Origin: Sphingorhabdus sp. YGSMI21
GTDB taxonomy: Bacteria > Pseudomonadota > Alphaproteobacteria > Sphingomonadales > Sphingomonadaceae
Reading direction: 5' to 3'
DNA length: 64,000 bases
NCBI RefSeq assembly: GCF_002776575.1
Contig: NZ_CP022549.1
Span: 62,001 to 126,000 of the forward strand
In this document: one piece after another, positions 16,144-25,624 of the stretch
How the letters are laid out: each line of letters begins with the position of its first letter
Numbering within the stretch: the first letter of the stretch is position 1
Notes under the pieces: generated by a model
The model's input: the letters and a program-made list of their open reading frames with translations, nothing else
The model's database searches: none
What the model was told of the DNA's origin: nothing
Made by a program: the position numbers and the translations under genes

Positions 16144-18095
16144 GAGTTTTTCTCCTGCGGTTTATGAGGAAGGGGATCACTCTCCTGAATATTTCTCCAG
16201 AAACCGAACGCGATGATCACAATCAATAAGAACTGCGCTATGAGCGGCTGCGACGCCGGGAAGACGCCAAGCATTTCAATGCGGGGCACGAATGGCCACG
16301 GCGTAATGCCGACCATTCCCGCCTCCTGGAGCCCCGCGACACCTTTGCCGATCAACACCACCGCCAATATGGCAATAAGGATCGCGCTGTAGCTAAGTAA
16401 TTTCCCTATGGGTAGCTTGCGGCTATATCGCAGCATCGCCCAGGCGATTGCTACCAAGAATCCAATGGCTGTGCCCGCGCCCGCCAGAACTGCCACCCCG
16501 TTTCGTTCGGTCCACAACGCGGCGTAGAATAAGATTGTCTCGAAAACTTCCCGGTAGACCACGAGGAAAGCAAGACCGAACAGGAACCAGCTGGATCCCA
16601 GCGAAAGCGCCTTACTCATGGTTTTCTGGATATAACGTTGCCATTCGCCGGCCTGCGACTTGCCGTGCATCCAAATGCCCACAGAGACCAGCACTGCCGC
16701 TGCGAGTAGAGAGCCTAATCCCTCGGTGAGCTCACGGCTTGCGCCGCTGACGGCGATTAGCCGGGTGGCTGCGAACCATGTCGCTGCTCCCCCGGCCAGC
16801 GCGGCAACCCATCCTGCATGGACGTAGCGGATGCCTTCTGGGCGACCCGCCTTGCGCAGAAAGGCGGTCATGGCGACGACGATCAGAAGCGCCTCAAGCC
16901 CTTCGCGAAGCAAAATTGTAAACGAGCCTACAAAGCTCGACACCCAGTCTCCTGCCTCTTGCTCGAGAACATTGTCCGCTTGATCGAACAATTCGACCAA
17001 CTCACTCGCTTGTAGTCGCACCTCTGCAGTTGTCGCACCCCGGCCAATCGCCGCTCTCAGAGCGCCCATCGAGCTTTCAATCTGGGTCAGGAGTCCCGCA
17101 TCTCGCACCGCCAACATCGGTTCGAGTGGCTCGAAACCATCAAGATAGGCAGATAATGCAAGATCAGCAGCCCGGTCCCGGTCGCCGGAATCATAGGCTG
17201 AAACACTCGCGCGCAGCCGCGCGCGGGCGATATCGAGTCCCGCCGCACGACTGGCTGTCGCTTTCTCGGGTGTTTGGCGCAAAAATGCGATTAGGGCGTG
17301 AGCCTTTTCCTCGCCGATATCTTGCGTCAGTTGCGCCCGTGTTATCTGAGTAAGCGCCTCAAGATTCGAAAACCGCTGGCGCAAGTCCGCGTCAGCATCC
17401 CATATCTTCGCACCCTTGCGTGCATCGGCTTCGGAGAATGCGAATGCGCCGACATGGAAGGCCAGTGCCCATTGATCTGCACTGTCGAGCTGCGCAAAGC
17501 TCGCCATCGCCGTGCCGTCAATCCCTTGGTTGATGACTTGATAGAGGCTGAAAACGCTACGTTGTCGGGCCCTGGACATGTCGGTGAAAGCGGCAGGCGG
17601 CGGGTCCAATCCTGCAGCGCCCGAACCGTCTCCACCCCCGGTCGGTCCGTGGCAGGATGCACATTGCTGCGCGTAAAGAGAAGCTGTGCGCGACAGATTG
17701 GGCATCGCGGAAGGAGCCAAGGCCACAGGGTAGGCGAGCAACACTTCACGGCCTAGCGCGCGCGCAAGTTCGGCTACTTTGTCAGCCGGTGCCTTATCCG
17801 CTATTGCGCGCTTTAACCGATCGGCCAGTCTGATTAGATCGGGCTTGGTAGCGGTGAGGGGAAGGCCCGCGATCCGCTCGCTCGCGGATTGGGAAAATTC
17901 TACCATTTCAATATATTCGCCGCGACTGGTAACAACTCCTTCGGAAACTGCTGCGGAATAATCGACTGCAATATAGTCCAAGAGCCTCCAAGCAGTAGCT
18001 GCGTCAGGCTGTTCCGAGCCAGCAGCGAATGCTGGCGCACTGTTGCTCGACGCAATAAAGAGCGCAGTCACGATAATCTGTAATATAAGCCGCAT
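16140..18095 (-). CDS. FTR1-family high-affinity iron permease with N-terminal cytochrome c domain
   Basis: 651 residues from the ATG at 18095 (MRLILQIIV), which gives a proper signal peptide ending near AFA; a frame extension to 18158 lacks support. The periplasmic part has a heme site CASCHGPTGGGDGSG near residue 150 and helical regions. The C-terminal half is the FTR1 membrane domain with the motifs LREGLEALLIVVAM and YREVFETILFYAAL, each with the Glu used for Fe(III). The same family includes PbrT of lead-resistance operons. The promoter resembles a MerR-activated one, and the oxidase follows with an ATGA overlap. Confidence 0.9.
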   Translation of the reverse strand: MRLILQIIVTALFIASSNSAPAFAAGSEQPDAATAWRLLDYIAVDYSAAVSEGVVTSRGEYIEMVEFSQSASERIAGLPLTATKPDLIRLADRLKRAIADKAPADKVAELARALGREVLLAYPVALAPSAMPNLSRTASLYAQQCASCHGPTGGGDGSGAAGLDPPPAAFTDMSRARQRSVFSLYQVINQGIDGTAMASFAQLDSADQWALAFHVGAFAFSEADARKGAKIWDADADLRQRFSNLEALTQITRAQLTQDIGEEKAHALIAFLRQTPEKATASRAAGLDIARARLRASVSAYDSGDRDRAADLALSAYLDGFEPLEPMLAVRDAGLLTQIESSMGALRAAIGRGATTAEVRLQASELVELFDQADNVLEQEAGDWVSSFVGSFTILLREGLEALLIVVAMTAFLRKAGRPEGIRYVHAGWVAALAGGAATWFAATRLIAVSGASRELTEGLGSLLAAAVLVSVGIWMHGKSQAGEWQRYIQKTMSKALSLGSSWFLFGLAFLVVYREVFETILFYAALWTERNGVAVLAGAGTAIGFLVAIAWAMLRYSRKLPIGKLLSYSAILIAILAVVLIGKGVAGLQEAGMVGITPWPFVPRIEMLGVFPASQPLIAQFLLIVIIAFGFWRNIQESDPLPHKPQEKNS

Positions 18096-18164
18096 CACAT
18101 TCTTGCGCCCTCTTTGAACCTTACAAGCTTGGGCATCACGCGAATCGCCAACCCACATATGAAC

Positions 18165-18195
18165 TGCATACTTGCTCTAGTGGCTACAGGATCAA
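18165..18195 (-). promoter_or_regulatory. MerR-type promoter of the FTR1/multicopper oxidase operon
   Basis: Minus strand -35 TTGATC (18195-18190) and -10 TATGCA (18170-18165) are separated by exactly 19 bp, and the spacer begins with the partial dyad CTGTAGCCACTAGAG. This closely matches the ATPase box at 2290-2308, with one half-site degenerate. The FTR1 ATG is 70 bp downstream. Confidence 0.6.
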
Positions 18196-18629
18196 GAAGT
18201 TTCTTGTTCGCAATTGCTATAGCTTAATCTCGGACGAATATCTTTAAAGCTGATCTCGACAATCGCGAACTCCTCGTCGCACGTCTCGCCGTGCGATCCA
18301 TTTCGCTATCCAGTTTAGGCAGTCGGCGCGTGAAAAAACGGCATGGTTGACGTTGATGTGGGGAGACTCCGGGCGAGATTCTGTTCCATCGGGATTGTCA
18401 CGCCGATCTTCAGGTTGAGGATGTCTGCAAATGCCATAACCCGTCTTACGCAGTGTAATTGGCGGCTTGGACAAGCATTCCGGTGGGCGGCGAAGCTGCT
18501 GAGCGAACTGGCTTGGGATGTCATGATCATGGGACGATTAATTCTTTGACGGAAGCCACCTCTATTAACTGAAAGGCTCGGGCATTTTTCTCTTTCTTTT
18601 TATTCTTCGAGAGATTAAGAGCCAGCCAG
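18196..18629. other. Divergent intergenic region, no supported gene
   Basis: About 430 bp between the FTR1 promoter and the first gene of the czc unit. Several short frames exist on both strands, but none has a family signature, good start context or composition like its neighbours. The czc promoter must lie here, but no convincing -35/-10 pair was identified. Confidence 0.5.
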
Positions 18630-18971
18630 ATGAAAAAATGGTTGCACATAATTGTTAGTCTTTTTCTCGTTACGGGAATGACGGCGGGGGCGATGGCTGA
18701 AGCTGCCGAGCTGGATTCCAGTTCGTGCTCCAGTGCTGTTGCGTCAGTAGACAATTGTGTAGACTTTTCGAAGCAAGGCGACGATAAGCAGCCCGATCCT
18801 ACGAAAACATCGACTAATTGTAGCGGCTGTCATGGCCATCAAATTGGTATCCCTGAGCTAGTCGTCCAACCGCCCGAGCTTATTGTGGTAGCTCAGGTCA
18901 AGCTGGTGCGAGGCGACTCAAATCTTCCCCCACCGGATCATTCAGACACCTTCCGACCTCCGATATTCTGA
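18630..18971 (+). CDS. Small secreted Cys-rich protein preceding czcCBA
   Basis: 113 residues with a clear signal peptide (MKKWLHIIVSLFLVTGM to AMAEA). The mature part has cysteines in SSSCSS and DNCVDF and the sequence NCSGCHGHQ, which contains CXXCH and could hold heme or a metal ion. The C-terminal part is rich in Val/Pro. No known family was recognised. It lies 69 bp upstream of czcC and is probably in the same operon, so a periplasmic metal-sensing or chaperone role is a guess only. Confidence 0.7.
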   Translation: MKKWLHIIVSLFLVTGMTAGAMAEAAELDSSSCSSAVASVDNCVDFSKQGDDKQPDPTKTSTNCSGCHGHQIGIPELVVQPPELIVVAQVKLVRGDSNLPPPDHSDTFRPPIF

Positions 18972-19040
18972 CAATTGAACTTTGGCCAGACTTGGCCTCG
19001 GCGCTTGCCGTCAGTTTGTCATTAGAGGAAGTTTCCATTC

Positions 19041-20294
19041 ATGTTTGCCATCATTTGGCGAGGTGCCCTTTTATCCGGGCTTGGCCTCGCCCTGTTCACC
19101 GAACCCCTCGGTGCACAGGACCGTACAGTCCTGTCGCTCGAAGATGCCTTGAGCCTTGCCGGAGTTTCCGGCAGCGCGCCGGGCGCCGAAAACAACCCGC
19201 GCCTCGTCGGTCCGCGAGCTGAGACCGAGGCGGCTCGCGCACTCATCGACCAAGCCCGTTTGCGGCCTAATCCAGAAGTTTCTTTTGAGGCGGAAAACAT
19301 CGCCGGAACCGGCGCTTTTTCAGGCCTTAGAGCAACCGAATACACTCTTTCCTTTGGCCAGCGACTTGAATTGGGTGGCAAGCGCGGGTCGCGCATACGT
19401 TCGGCTGAGGCAGAGGCTCGCGTCACCGCGCTTCGGGGTGACCTTTCAGCTGCCGGGCTCGCACTGTCGGTCCGCGAGCGCTATGTCGGAGCTATTGCGG
19501 CTTCCGCCCGCCTTGAGCTGGCGCGTGATATTGTCGAGCGCAACAGTGAGCTTGCGCGCATTGCAGGTGTTTTGGTTGAAGTAGGGAGGGAGCCGCCGTT
19601 GCGTGCGCTGCGTGCCCAGGCTGCACTTGCCGAAGCGCAGGCGGCCCTCGAAGCCGCTCAGGTAAGCGATCTTGCCGCCCGCAGCGCGCTCGTCGCCTTG
19701 TGGGGGGAAAGCGCGCAACTCCCAGTGGTTCAACCGGTTTTCCCTAAGATTGAACCGCCCGCAGCACTTCTGGCTAGTGATACATCGCTGCGTTTGCAGA
19801 TCGCCCGGGCCGAGCGTGAAGCGGCTGGTGCTGCTATTGATCGGGAGAGGTCTCTCGCCGTGCCAGATCCAGTCATCTCGGCCGGTGTCCGCCGGTTCGA
19901 GGAAAGCAAGGACAATGCCTTTTTGGTTGGAGTGACGATCCCTCTGCCTTTCGATAACCGTAATCAGGGTAACATCGCTGCTGCACAATCACGGCTTCGC
20001 GCTGCAAGCGCGCAAGAAGCGATAATCAGGACGGACTTCGAGCTTGCAATCACCCAAGCCCGATCACGGTATCTGGCGGCCGAAACTCGAGCCGAAACCT
20101 TGTCTGAATCATCGCTACCTCAAGCTGAGGAAGCGTTGCGGCTCGTTCGGATTGGCTACCGCAACGGTAAGTTTTCGCTAATTGAGGTCCTCGCCGCTGC
20201 CGAGGCACGCGACGGCATCCGCGAAGCTTTAATCCAAGCTAGGGAAGATCGGGGCCAGCTAGCGGCGCAACTGATCTGGCTGGCTACCCAATGA
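19041..20294 (+). CDS. czcC: Outer membrane efflux protein of an HME-RND system
   Basis: 417 residues with a signal peptide cleaved near LGAQ. TolC-type repeats with long helices rich in Ala/Glu/Arg (RALIDQARLRPNPEV, AARSALVALWGE, RLVRIGYRNGKFSLIEVL) give the outer membrane channel of a tripartite pump. The stop overlaps the next start (ATGA). As part of czcCBA it carries Co, Zn or Cd, or Cu/Ag, out of the periplasm; which metals is set by the pump, not this protein. Confidence 0.9.
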   Translation: MFAIIWRGALLSGLGLALFTEPLGAQDRTVLSLEDALSLAGVSGSAPGAENNPRLVGPRAETEAARALIDQARLRPNPEVSFEAENIAGTGAFSGLRATEYTLSFGQRLELGGKRGSRIRSAEAEARVTALRGDLSAAGLALSVRERYVGAIAASARLELARDIVERNSELARIAGVLVEVGREPPLRALRAQAALAEAQAALEAAQVSDLAARSALVALWGESAQLPVVQPVFPKIEPPAALLASDTSLRLQIARAEREAAGAAIDRERSLAVPDPVISAGVRRFEESKDNAFLVGVTIPLPFDNRNQGNIAAAQSRLRAASAQEAIIRTDFELAITQARSRYLAAETRAETLSESSLPQAEEALRLVRIGYRNGKFSLIEVLAAAEARDGIREALIQAREDRGQLAAQLIWLATQ

Positions 20295-20305
20295 GGAATT
20301 TTTTC

Positions 20306-21451
20306 ATGAATCGTACACGTGTGGCCATCTTGATCGGCCTTATCATTCTGGTCGTCGCCGGTGCTGTGATGTTCTGGCCCGATGAAACGTCTACTCCGGT
20401 GCCGCAAGAAGCTACCGCCGAAGTTGAGGAAGGGCATGACGAAAGTCTTGTTGAAATGGATGCTGCGGGCATAAAAGCGGCGGGCATCGCAACCGAAGCA
20501 ATCCAGGCCGGCGGCCTTGGTGCAGAAGTCATCGCGCAGGGTATGGTTACTGCTGCGCCTGACGGGGAGGCGGTCCTGACTGCCCGGGCGGACGGCGCAA
20601 TTACCCGTGTGGTCAAGCGCCTCGGTGATTATGTGCGTGCGGGAGAGCCGATCGCCTTTCTTGAAAGCCGCGATGCATCGGATATTGCCGCTGAACGCAG
20701 CGCTGCGGCTGCCCGCGCAGCGGTGGCCCGATCTGCTTATGCGCGCGAGAAAAAATTGTTCGACGAACGGGTTACAGCTCGGCAGGATTTGGAATTGGCA
20801 CAGGCTGAGCTGGCCGGAGCCGAAGCTGAATTGCGGCGAACCCAATCAGCTGCGACCGCCGCCAAAATCACTGGTGACGGGCGCTACCTTGCAGTATCGA
20901 GCCTGATCTCAGGTCGGATCACGAACGCCAACGCAACGCTTGGGAGTTATGTAACTGCAGGCACAGAGCTTTACCGTGTCGCTAATCCGTCGAAGGTTCA
21001 GATTGAAGCCGCGGTGGGGTCGGTTGAAGTTCAGCGACTTGCGATCGGTGACGAGGCGACGGTCGAGTTGCCCGATGGCCAAACAATCCAGTCTCGCGTG
21101 CGTGCAATCACGCCTGGTCTTGGCGGTGAAACGCGTTCGGCCACCGCTGTGCTCGACGTGCGGGGAAGTCTGCAGCCCGGGCTTCCTGTGCGCGTTCGCC
21201 TGATGCCGCGCCGCGGTGAGACCTCGGATGCTATTGTTGTGCCGGAGGAATCGCTGCAAACACTCGAAGGCAATGATGTTATCTTTGTTAGAACCCCTGA
21301 TGGGTTCCGCGCACGCAATGTCACTATTGGGCGGCGCAGTGCCGGCCGTGTTGAAATTGTTAAAGGACTCAAGTCGGGCGAAAAAATCGCAACCACCAAC
21401 GCATTTTTACTCAAGGCCGAACTCGGCAAGGGCGAAGGCGGGGAGCACTAG
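20306..21451 (+). CDS. czcB: RND periplasmic adaptor (membrane fusion protein)
   Basis: 381 residues from the ATG at 20306, chosen because GAGG lies 9 nt upstream; an in-frame ATG at 20291 would add five residues and overlap czcC. An N-terminal anchor (VAILIGLIILVVAGAVMFW) is followed by an acidic/His stretch (EVEEGHDES), two half-lipoyl domains around a coiled coil (AAAARAAVARSAYAREKKLF) and beta-barrel domains with SGRITNANATLGSYV. It joins the inner membrane pump to CzcC. Confidence 0.9.
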   Translation: MNRTRVAILIGLIILVVAGAVMFWPDETSTPVPQEATAEVEEGHDESLVEMDAAGIKAAGIATEAIQAGGLGAEVIAQGMVTAAPDGEAVLTARADGAITRVVKRLGDYVRAGEPIAFLESRDASDIAAERSAAAARAAVARSAYAREKKLFDERVTARQDLELAQAELAGAEAELRRTQSAATAAKITGDGRYLAVSSLISGRITNANATLGSYVTAGTELYRVANPSKVQIEAAVGSVEVQRLAIGDEATVELPDGQTIQSRVRAITPGLGGETRSATAVLDVRGSLQPGLPVRVRLMPRRGETSDAIVVPEESLQTLEGNDVIFVRTPDGFRARNVTIGRRSAGRVEIVKGLKSGEKIATTNAFLLKAELGKGEGGEH

Positions 21452-21454
21452 ATC

Positions 21455-24400
21455 ATGATTGCACGACTTATTGCGCTTTCCGTCCGCGCACGCTGGACGG
21501 TCCTGTTCCTGTTCCTTGCTGTAGCCGCCTTTGGCACCTGGCAGTTGTTCCAGCTTCCGATTGATGCCGTACCCGACATCACGAGTAACCAGGTGCAAAT
21601 CAACACGGCCGATCCGCGTCTTTCGCCAGAGGAAATAGAGAAGCTGGTCACTTACCCGGTCGAAATCTCTCTGGCCGGTATCCCGGGACTCGAGACAACC
21701 CGCTCAATATCGCGCAACGGATTCAGTCAGGTTACGGCGATCTTCTCCGAATCCACCGATCTGTATTTCGCCCGGCAACAGGTGGGCGAGCGGCTAACCC
21801 AAGTTACCGAAAACCTGCCCGCCGGCGTGCAGCCACAGATCGGCCCAGTTACCACCGGCTTGGGCGAAATTGTGATGTATACCGTTGGCTACACCAATCC
21901 CGATGGGAAGGGTGCAAAGAAGGTCCCCGGGCGGGCTGGCTGGCAGCCGGATGGTAGCTATCTCACGCCCGAAGGCGAATTGCTGACCGACGAGATTTCG
22001 AAAGCCGGATATCTGCGAACAGTGCAAGACTGGATCATTGGTCCTCAACTGAAGGCGGTGCGCGGTGTTGCGGGCGTCGATTCAATTGGCGGTTATGCCA
22101 AGACATTCGTCGTCGAACCCGACCCGATCAAATTAACCAATTACGGAATTTCCTACAGCGAACTCGGCGAAGCTTTGGAAAATGCCAATCTGGCGGTAGG
22201 TGCCAATTTTTACAACCGTAAAGGTGAAGCCTATCTCGTCCGCGTCGATGCACGCGTGCGCTCCGGTGATCAAATCAGCAATGCAGTGGTCGCAACGCGC
22301 GGCGGGGTTCCGATCACGGTTGGTCAGATCGCCAACGTCAAGGTTGGTGGCGATTTACGCACCGGTGCAGGCAGCCTGAACGGCCAGGAAGCCGTAATCG
22401 GCACCGTCCTTATGCTGATCGATCAGAACAGCCGAATTGTGGCGGAATCGGTATCGGAAAAAATTGACCAGGTTTCGAAAACGCTACCGCCCGGGGTCGA
22501 TGTCGAAATTGTTCTGAACCGCGCCGAATTGGTTGGCGCGACGGTCGGAACGGTTGAATCCAATCTCACCGAGGGTGCTTTGCTGGTGGCGGTTGCGCTC
22601 TTCTTGCTATTGGGCAATTGGCGTGCGGCGATCATCGCCGCTCTGGTTATTCCGTTCTCCTTTCTGATGATGGCAACTGGGATGAACACATTCGGCGTGC
22701 CAGGTAATCTCATGAGCCTGGGCGCGCTCGATTTCGGCCTGATCGTCGATGGCGCGGTCATTATCATTGAGAATTGTCTCGCACGATTGGCCCATCGCCA
22801 GGAACAGGAAGGGAGGCTACTGGCCCTTAATGAAAGGCTAGAGGAAACAATGCATGCGGCGCAAGAGATGATCAAGCCGACTGTATTCGGTCAGGCGATC
22901 ATTCTCCTCTCATTCGTGCCGCTGCTGATGTTTACCGGTGTCGAGGGCAAGACCTTCTCGCCAATGGCGATTACGATCATGCTGGCGCTGTTCTCGGCAT
23001 TCATTCTTTCGATCACGCTAGTACCTGCGCTGGTGGCGCTGCTCATTCGCGGGCGCGTTGCCGAAAAAGAAGTGTGGATGATCCGTAAGAGCAAGGACCG
23101 CTACCTGCCTCTGCTAGACAAGGCGCTTGCCCGACCTATGCCGTTTATCGCCGGGGGCTTGGCATTCTTTCTGGCGGCATTCCCGGTCTTTGGATTGCTC
23201 GGCTCGGAATTCATTCCTCAACTTGACGAAAAGAATCTGGCAATTGCCTCTACGCGCGTCCCGTCGGTCAGCGTTGATCAATCCCTTACGATGCAGCGCA
23301 AGGTAGAGGCGGCTGTTTCCAAGCTTCCTGAAGTCGAGTTGATGTTTTCGAAGACTGGTACGGCCGAGGTTGCTACGGATCCGATGCCGCCCAATATTTC
23401 TGACGGGTTTGTAATCCTGAAGCCGGATGAAGAATGGCCGGCCGGAGTGGATAGCAAAGCAGACGTCGTTGAACGGATCGAGGAGGCCGTGAGCGGTCAG
23501 CTCGGGCAGGTCTACGAAGTCAGCCAGCCAATCGAGCTGCGCTTTAACGAGCTCATTTCGGGCGTACGCGGTGACGTGGCAATCAAGCTCTATGGTGACG
23601 ATCTCGACAAAATGTCACAGACTGCAAATGAAATGGTGCAGGTTCTTCAGGCCATTCCAGGTGCGGCAAGCGTGAAGGCGGATCAGGTCGGGGGTGCGCC
23701 CTTGCTCGATGTGAAGCTGGATAGGGCGATGATCGCTCGTTATGGGCTTACCGTCAAGGAGGTGGCGGACACTGTTGCTTCAGCAATGGGTGGGCGGGAA
23801 TCCGGACTACTCTACGAGGGCGACCGCCGTTACGATATCACTGTGCGTGTGCCCGATGAAACGCGGATGAACCTTGACGATATTCGTGCGCTTCCAGTGT
23901 TGTTGCCCGAAGAACCCGGCGAAATCCGCCAGCAGATCCCGCTGTCGCAAGTTGCCAATATCCAGTTGACTGAGGGGCTTAATGAGATACGGCGCGAAAA
24001 CGGAAAGCGCCGGGTGGTTGTCCAGATGAATTTGGAGGATCGCGATGCAGGGTCGTTCGTGGAGGAAGCGCAGGCAAAAATCGCCGAAGTGGATCTGCCT
24101 ACCGGCTATTATCTGGAATGGGGCGGACAATTCCAGAATTTGCAAGCGGCAACCGCGCGACTGTCGATTGTGGTGCCGCTCGCCTTTGTTGCCATCTTCG
24201 GCCTGCTGTTCATGGCACTCGGGTCGGCAGGCCGGGCAACTGCAGTCTTCCTGACTTTGCCACTGGGATTAGCGGGAGGCATCTTTACGCTCGCTCTAAC
24301 CGGTATCAACTTCTCCGTTTCGGCAGCGGTTGGTCTTATCGTACTGGCCGGTGTTTCGGTTCTGAACGGTCTGGTTGTGATGACGGCCATTCGTGAACGT

Positions 24401-24700
24401 CAGGAGCACGGATTGCCATTGGTTGAGGCTATCCGGGAAGGCATGGCCGAGAAAATGCGTGCAGTCATTATGACCGGATTTGTTCCGGCCATTGGTTTCA
24501 TTCCAATGGCAATCGCTACCGGGACAGGAGCCGAAGTCCAGAAGCCGCTCGCGGTTACGGTCATCGGCGGATTGATAGCTGCCACTATCCTTACTCTTTT
24601 GGTGTTGCCGTCAATCGCGAAGATTGTGCTCGGCGCAATCGAAAACCGCAAGCGCAAGCGGACCGAGAATGCCCCGGAGGCTGCGCCAGAACCGGCATAA
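21455..24700 (+). CDS. czcA: Heavy-metal RND efflux pump (CzcA/CusA family)
   Basis: 1081 residues, typical for HME-RND proteins. Twelve membrane helices flank two periplasmic domains. The helix IV signature DFGLIVDGAVIIIEN near residue 430 carries the proton-relay Asp/Glu residues of the metal-specific class. The DFG-DGA-EN form is shared by CzcA- and CusA-like members. It exports metal ions from the periplasm or cytosol in exchange for protons. Four nt after czcB and 11 nt before the DUF190 gene, forming one operon. Confidence 0.95.
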   Translation: MIARLIALSVRARWTVLFLFLAVAAFGTWQLFQLPIDAVPDITSNQVQINTADPRLSPEEIEKLVTYPVEISLAGIPGLETTRSISRNGFSQVTAIFSESTDLYFARQQVGERLTQVTENLPAGVQPQIGPVTTGLGEIVMYTVGYTNPDGKGAKKVPGRAGWQPDGSYLTPEGELLTDEISKAGYLRTVQDWIIGPQLKAVRGVAGVDSIGGYAKTFVVEPDPIKLTNYGISYSELGEALENANLAVGANFYNRKGEAYLVRVDARVRSGDQISNAVVATRGGVPITVGQIANVKVGGDLRTGAGSLNGQEAVIGTVLMLIDQNSRIVAESVSEKIDQVSKTLPPGVDVEIVLNRAELVGATVGTVESNLTEGALLVAVALFLLLGNWRAAIIAALVIPFSFLMMATGMNTFGVPGNLMSLGALDFGLIVDGAVIIIENCLARLAHRQEQEGRLLALNERLEETMHAAQEMIKPTVFGQAIILLSFVPLLMFTGVEGKTFSPMAITIMLALFSAFILSITLVPALVALLIRGRVAEKEVWMIRKSKDRYLPLLDKALARPMPFIAGGLAFFLAAFPVFGLLGSEFIPQLDEKNLAIASTRVPSVSVDQSLTMQRKVEAAVSKLPEVELMFSKTGTAEVATDPMPPNISDGFVILKPDEEWPAGVDSKADVVERIEEAVSGQLGQVYEVSQPIELRFNELISGVRGDVAIKLYGDDLDKMSQTANEMVQVLQAIPGAASVKADQVGGAPLLDVKLDRAMIARYGLTVKEVADTVASAMGGRESGLLYEGDRRYDITVRVPDETRMNLDDIRALPVLLPEEPGEIRQQIPLSQVANIQLTEGLNEIRRENGKRRVVVQMNLEDRDAGSFVEEAQAKIAEVDLPTGYYLEWGGQFQNLQAATARLSIVVPLAFVAIFGLLFMALGSAGRATAVFLTLPLGLAGGIFTLALTGINFSVSAAVGLIVLAGVSVLNGLVVMTAIRERQEHGLPLVEAIREGMAEKMRAVIMTGFVPAIGFIPMAIATGTGAEVQKPLAVTVIGGLIAATILTLLVLPSIAKIVLGAIENRKRKRTENAPEAAPEPA

Positions 24701-24711
24701 AGGAGAAGATA

Positions 24712-25056
24712 ATGACACAAACGGTCAAATTGTTGCGGATATATACGGACGAGGGAGCTTATCTCGGAGACCGCAGAGTTCTTGAAGTGATCGCCTCCCG
24801 CGCCCGAGAGGCCGGTATGGCGGGGGCTACCGTTCTGGATGCGCGCTTGGGCTTTGGCCGCTCAGCGCATGTGCATCGTCGTCACGTATTCGAGAGCGAC
24901 CGCGCTGTTGTCATCGAGATCGTCGATGAGGAAGAGCGGTTACGGACGTTTGTCGGCAATCTTGGCGATATTCCGGATGTCGGGCTGATGACTCTGGAAG
25001 CAGTGGAGGTGCTTGGCGGGAAGGCCCGGCGAGCATTTTTCGAAGCCCGCCCATGA
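24712..25056 (+). CDS. DUF190 (PII-like) protein
   Basis: 114 residues with the DUF190 pattern: LLRIYTDEGAYLGDRRVLEVI, then AGATVLDARLGFGRS, then VVIEIVDEEE. The fold is related to PII signalling trimers (family knowledge) and small nucleotides or metal state may be sensed. In sphingomonads it often follows czcA. The RBS AAGGAGAAG lies 6 nt upstream. The function is unproven. Confidence 0.85.
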   Translation: MTQTVKLLRIYTDEGAYLGDRRVLEVIASRAREAGMAGATVLDARLGFGRSAHVHRRHVFESDRAVVIEIVDEEERLRTFVGNLGDIPDVGLMTLEAVEVLGGKARRAFFEARP

Positions 25057-25624
25057 TTTGCGCCGCATCTCGCCTCAATTGGTGTGATGCGGTGAGCATC
25101 GCGCATGACAGGCTGTACCATCCTCTTGAGTTTGATCTGTCTCTCCGCAAAGCAGGGATAATTTCCAGTGCCGGTGGGGTGACGAGGTATCTTGACGGTA
25201 GAGAACTCGTTTCCATTGCCTGTGCCAGTGGCAAAGGTTTGGCGCTTCGTCGCAGGCATCAACAGGTCACTCCAGATCGAAGAAGAATCTCATCTGGCAT
25301 AGTTGCAGCGAGGCACCCAGTTCACGTACCAACTTTGCTATCGAAAAAACGTCTCATGGCCAGAATTTATGATTGTGAGGCCATTCTTGTGACCTCGGCT
25401 AGTCAGAGCCGGCGGTTTGCTGGAGCGTCATCCTCACGAAGATCGGCTACCATACAATTCAAGGATTCGCGCTGCTCGCTCGGACTGAGGTCGTTCTGTT
25501 TCCGCCAGAGCGGGCGTCATGTGGTGCGGGCGTTCGACGCGCCCGCACCACACCATCGGCGAAAACCAACCGCTTCGGCGCTGCGCTCTCCCATGCGTGG
25601 GACGATCGGATGAAGGGAACAGCA
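25057..25624 (+). other. Gap between DUF190 and the P1B-4 ATPase
   Basis: A 186-residue frame (25053-25613) overlaps the DUF190 stop but has no family match, many Arg/Ser residues and codon use unlike its neighbours, so it is judged spurious. The interval ends in a strong hairpin (25521-25551) and the RBS of the next gene. Confidence 0.45.
25521..25551. repeat. Perfect 12-bp inverted repeat (hairpin)
   Basis: GTGGTGCGGGCG, a 7-nt loop, then the exact complement CGCCCGCACCAC. There is no T-run on either side, so it is not a classic intrinsic terminator. It lies about 75 bp before the P1B-4 ATPase start and could attenuate transcription or form part of its leader. Confidence 0.6.

Noticed and set aside
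25053..25613. 186-residue frame starting with an ATGA overlap to the DUF190 gene
   Set aside because: No family features, an Arg/Ser-heavy composition and a GC hairpin inside its 3' end. Coupling by overlap alone is not enough.
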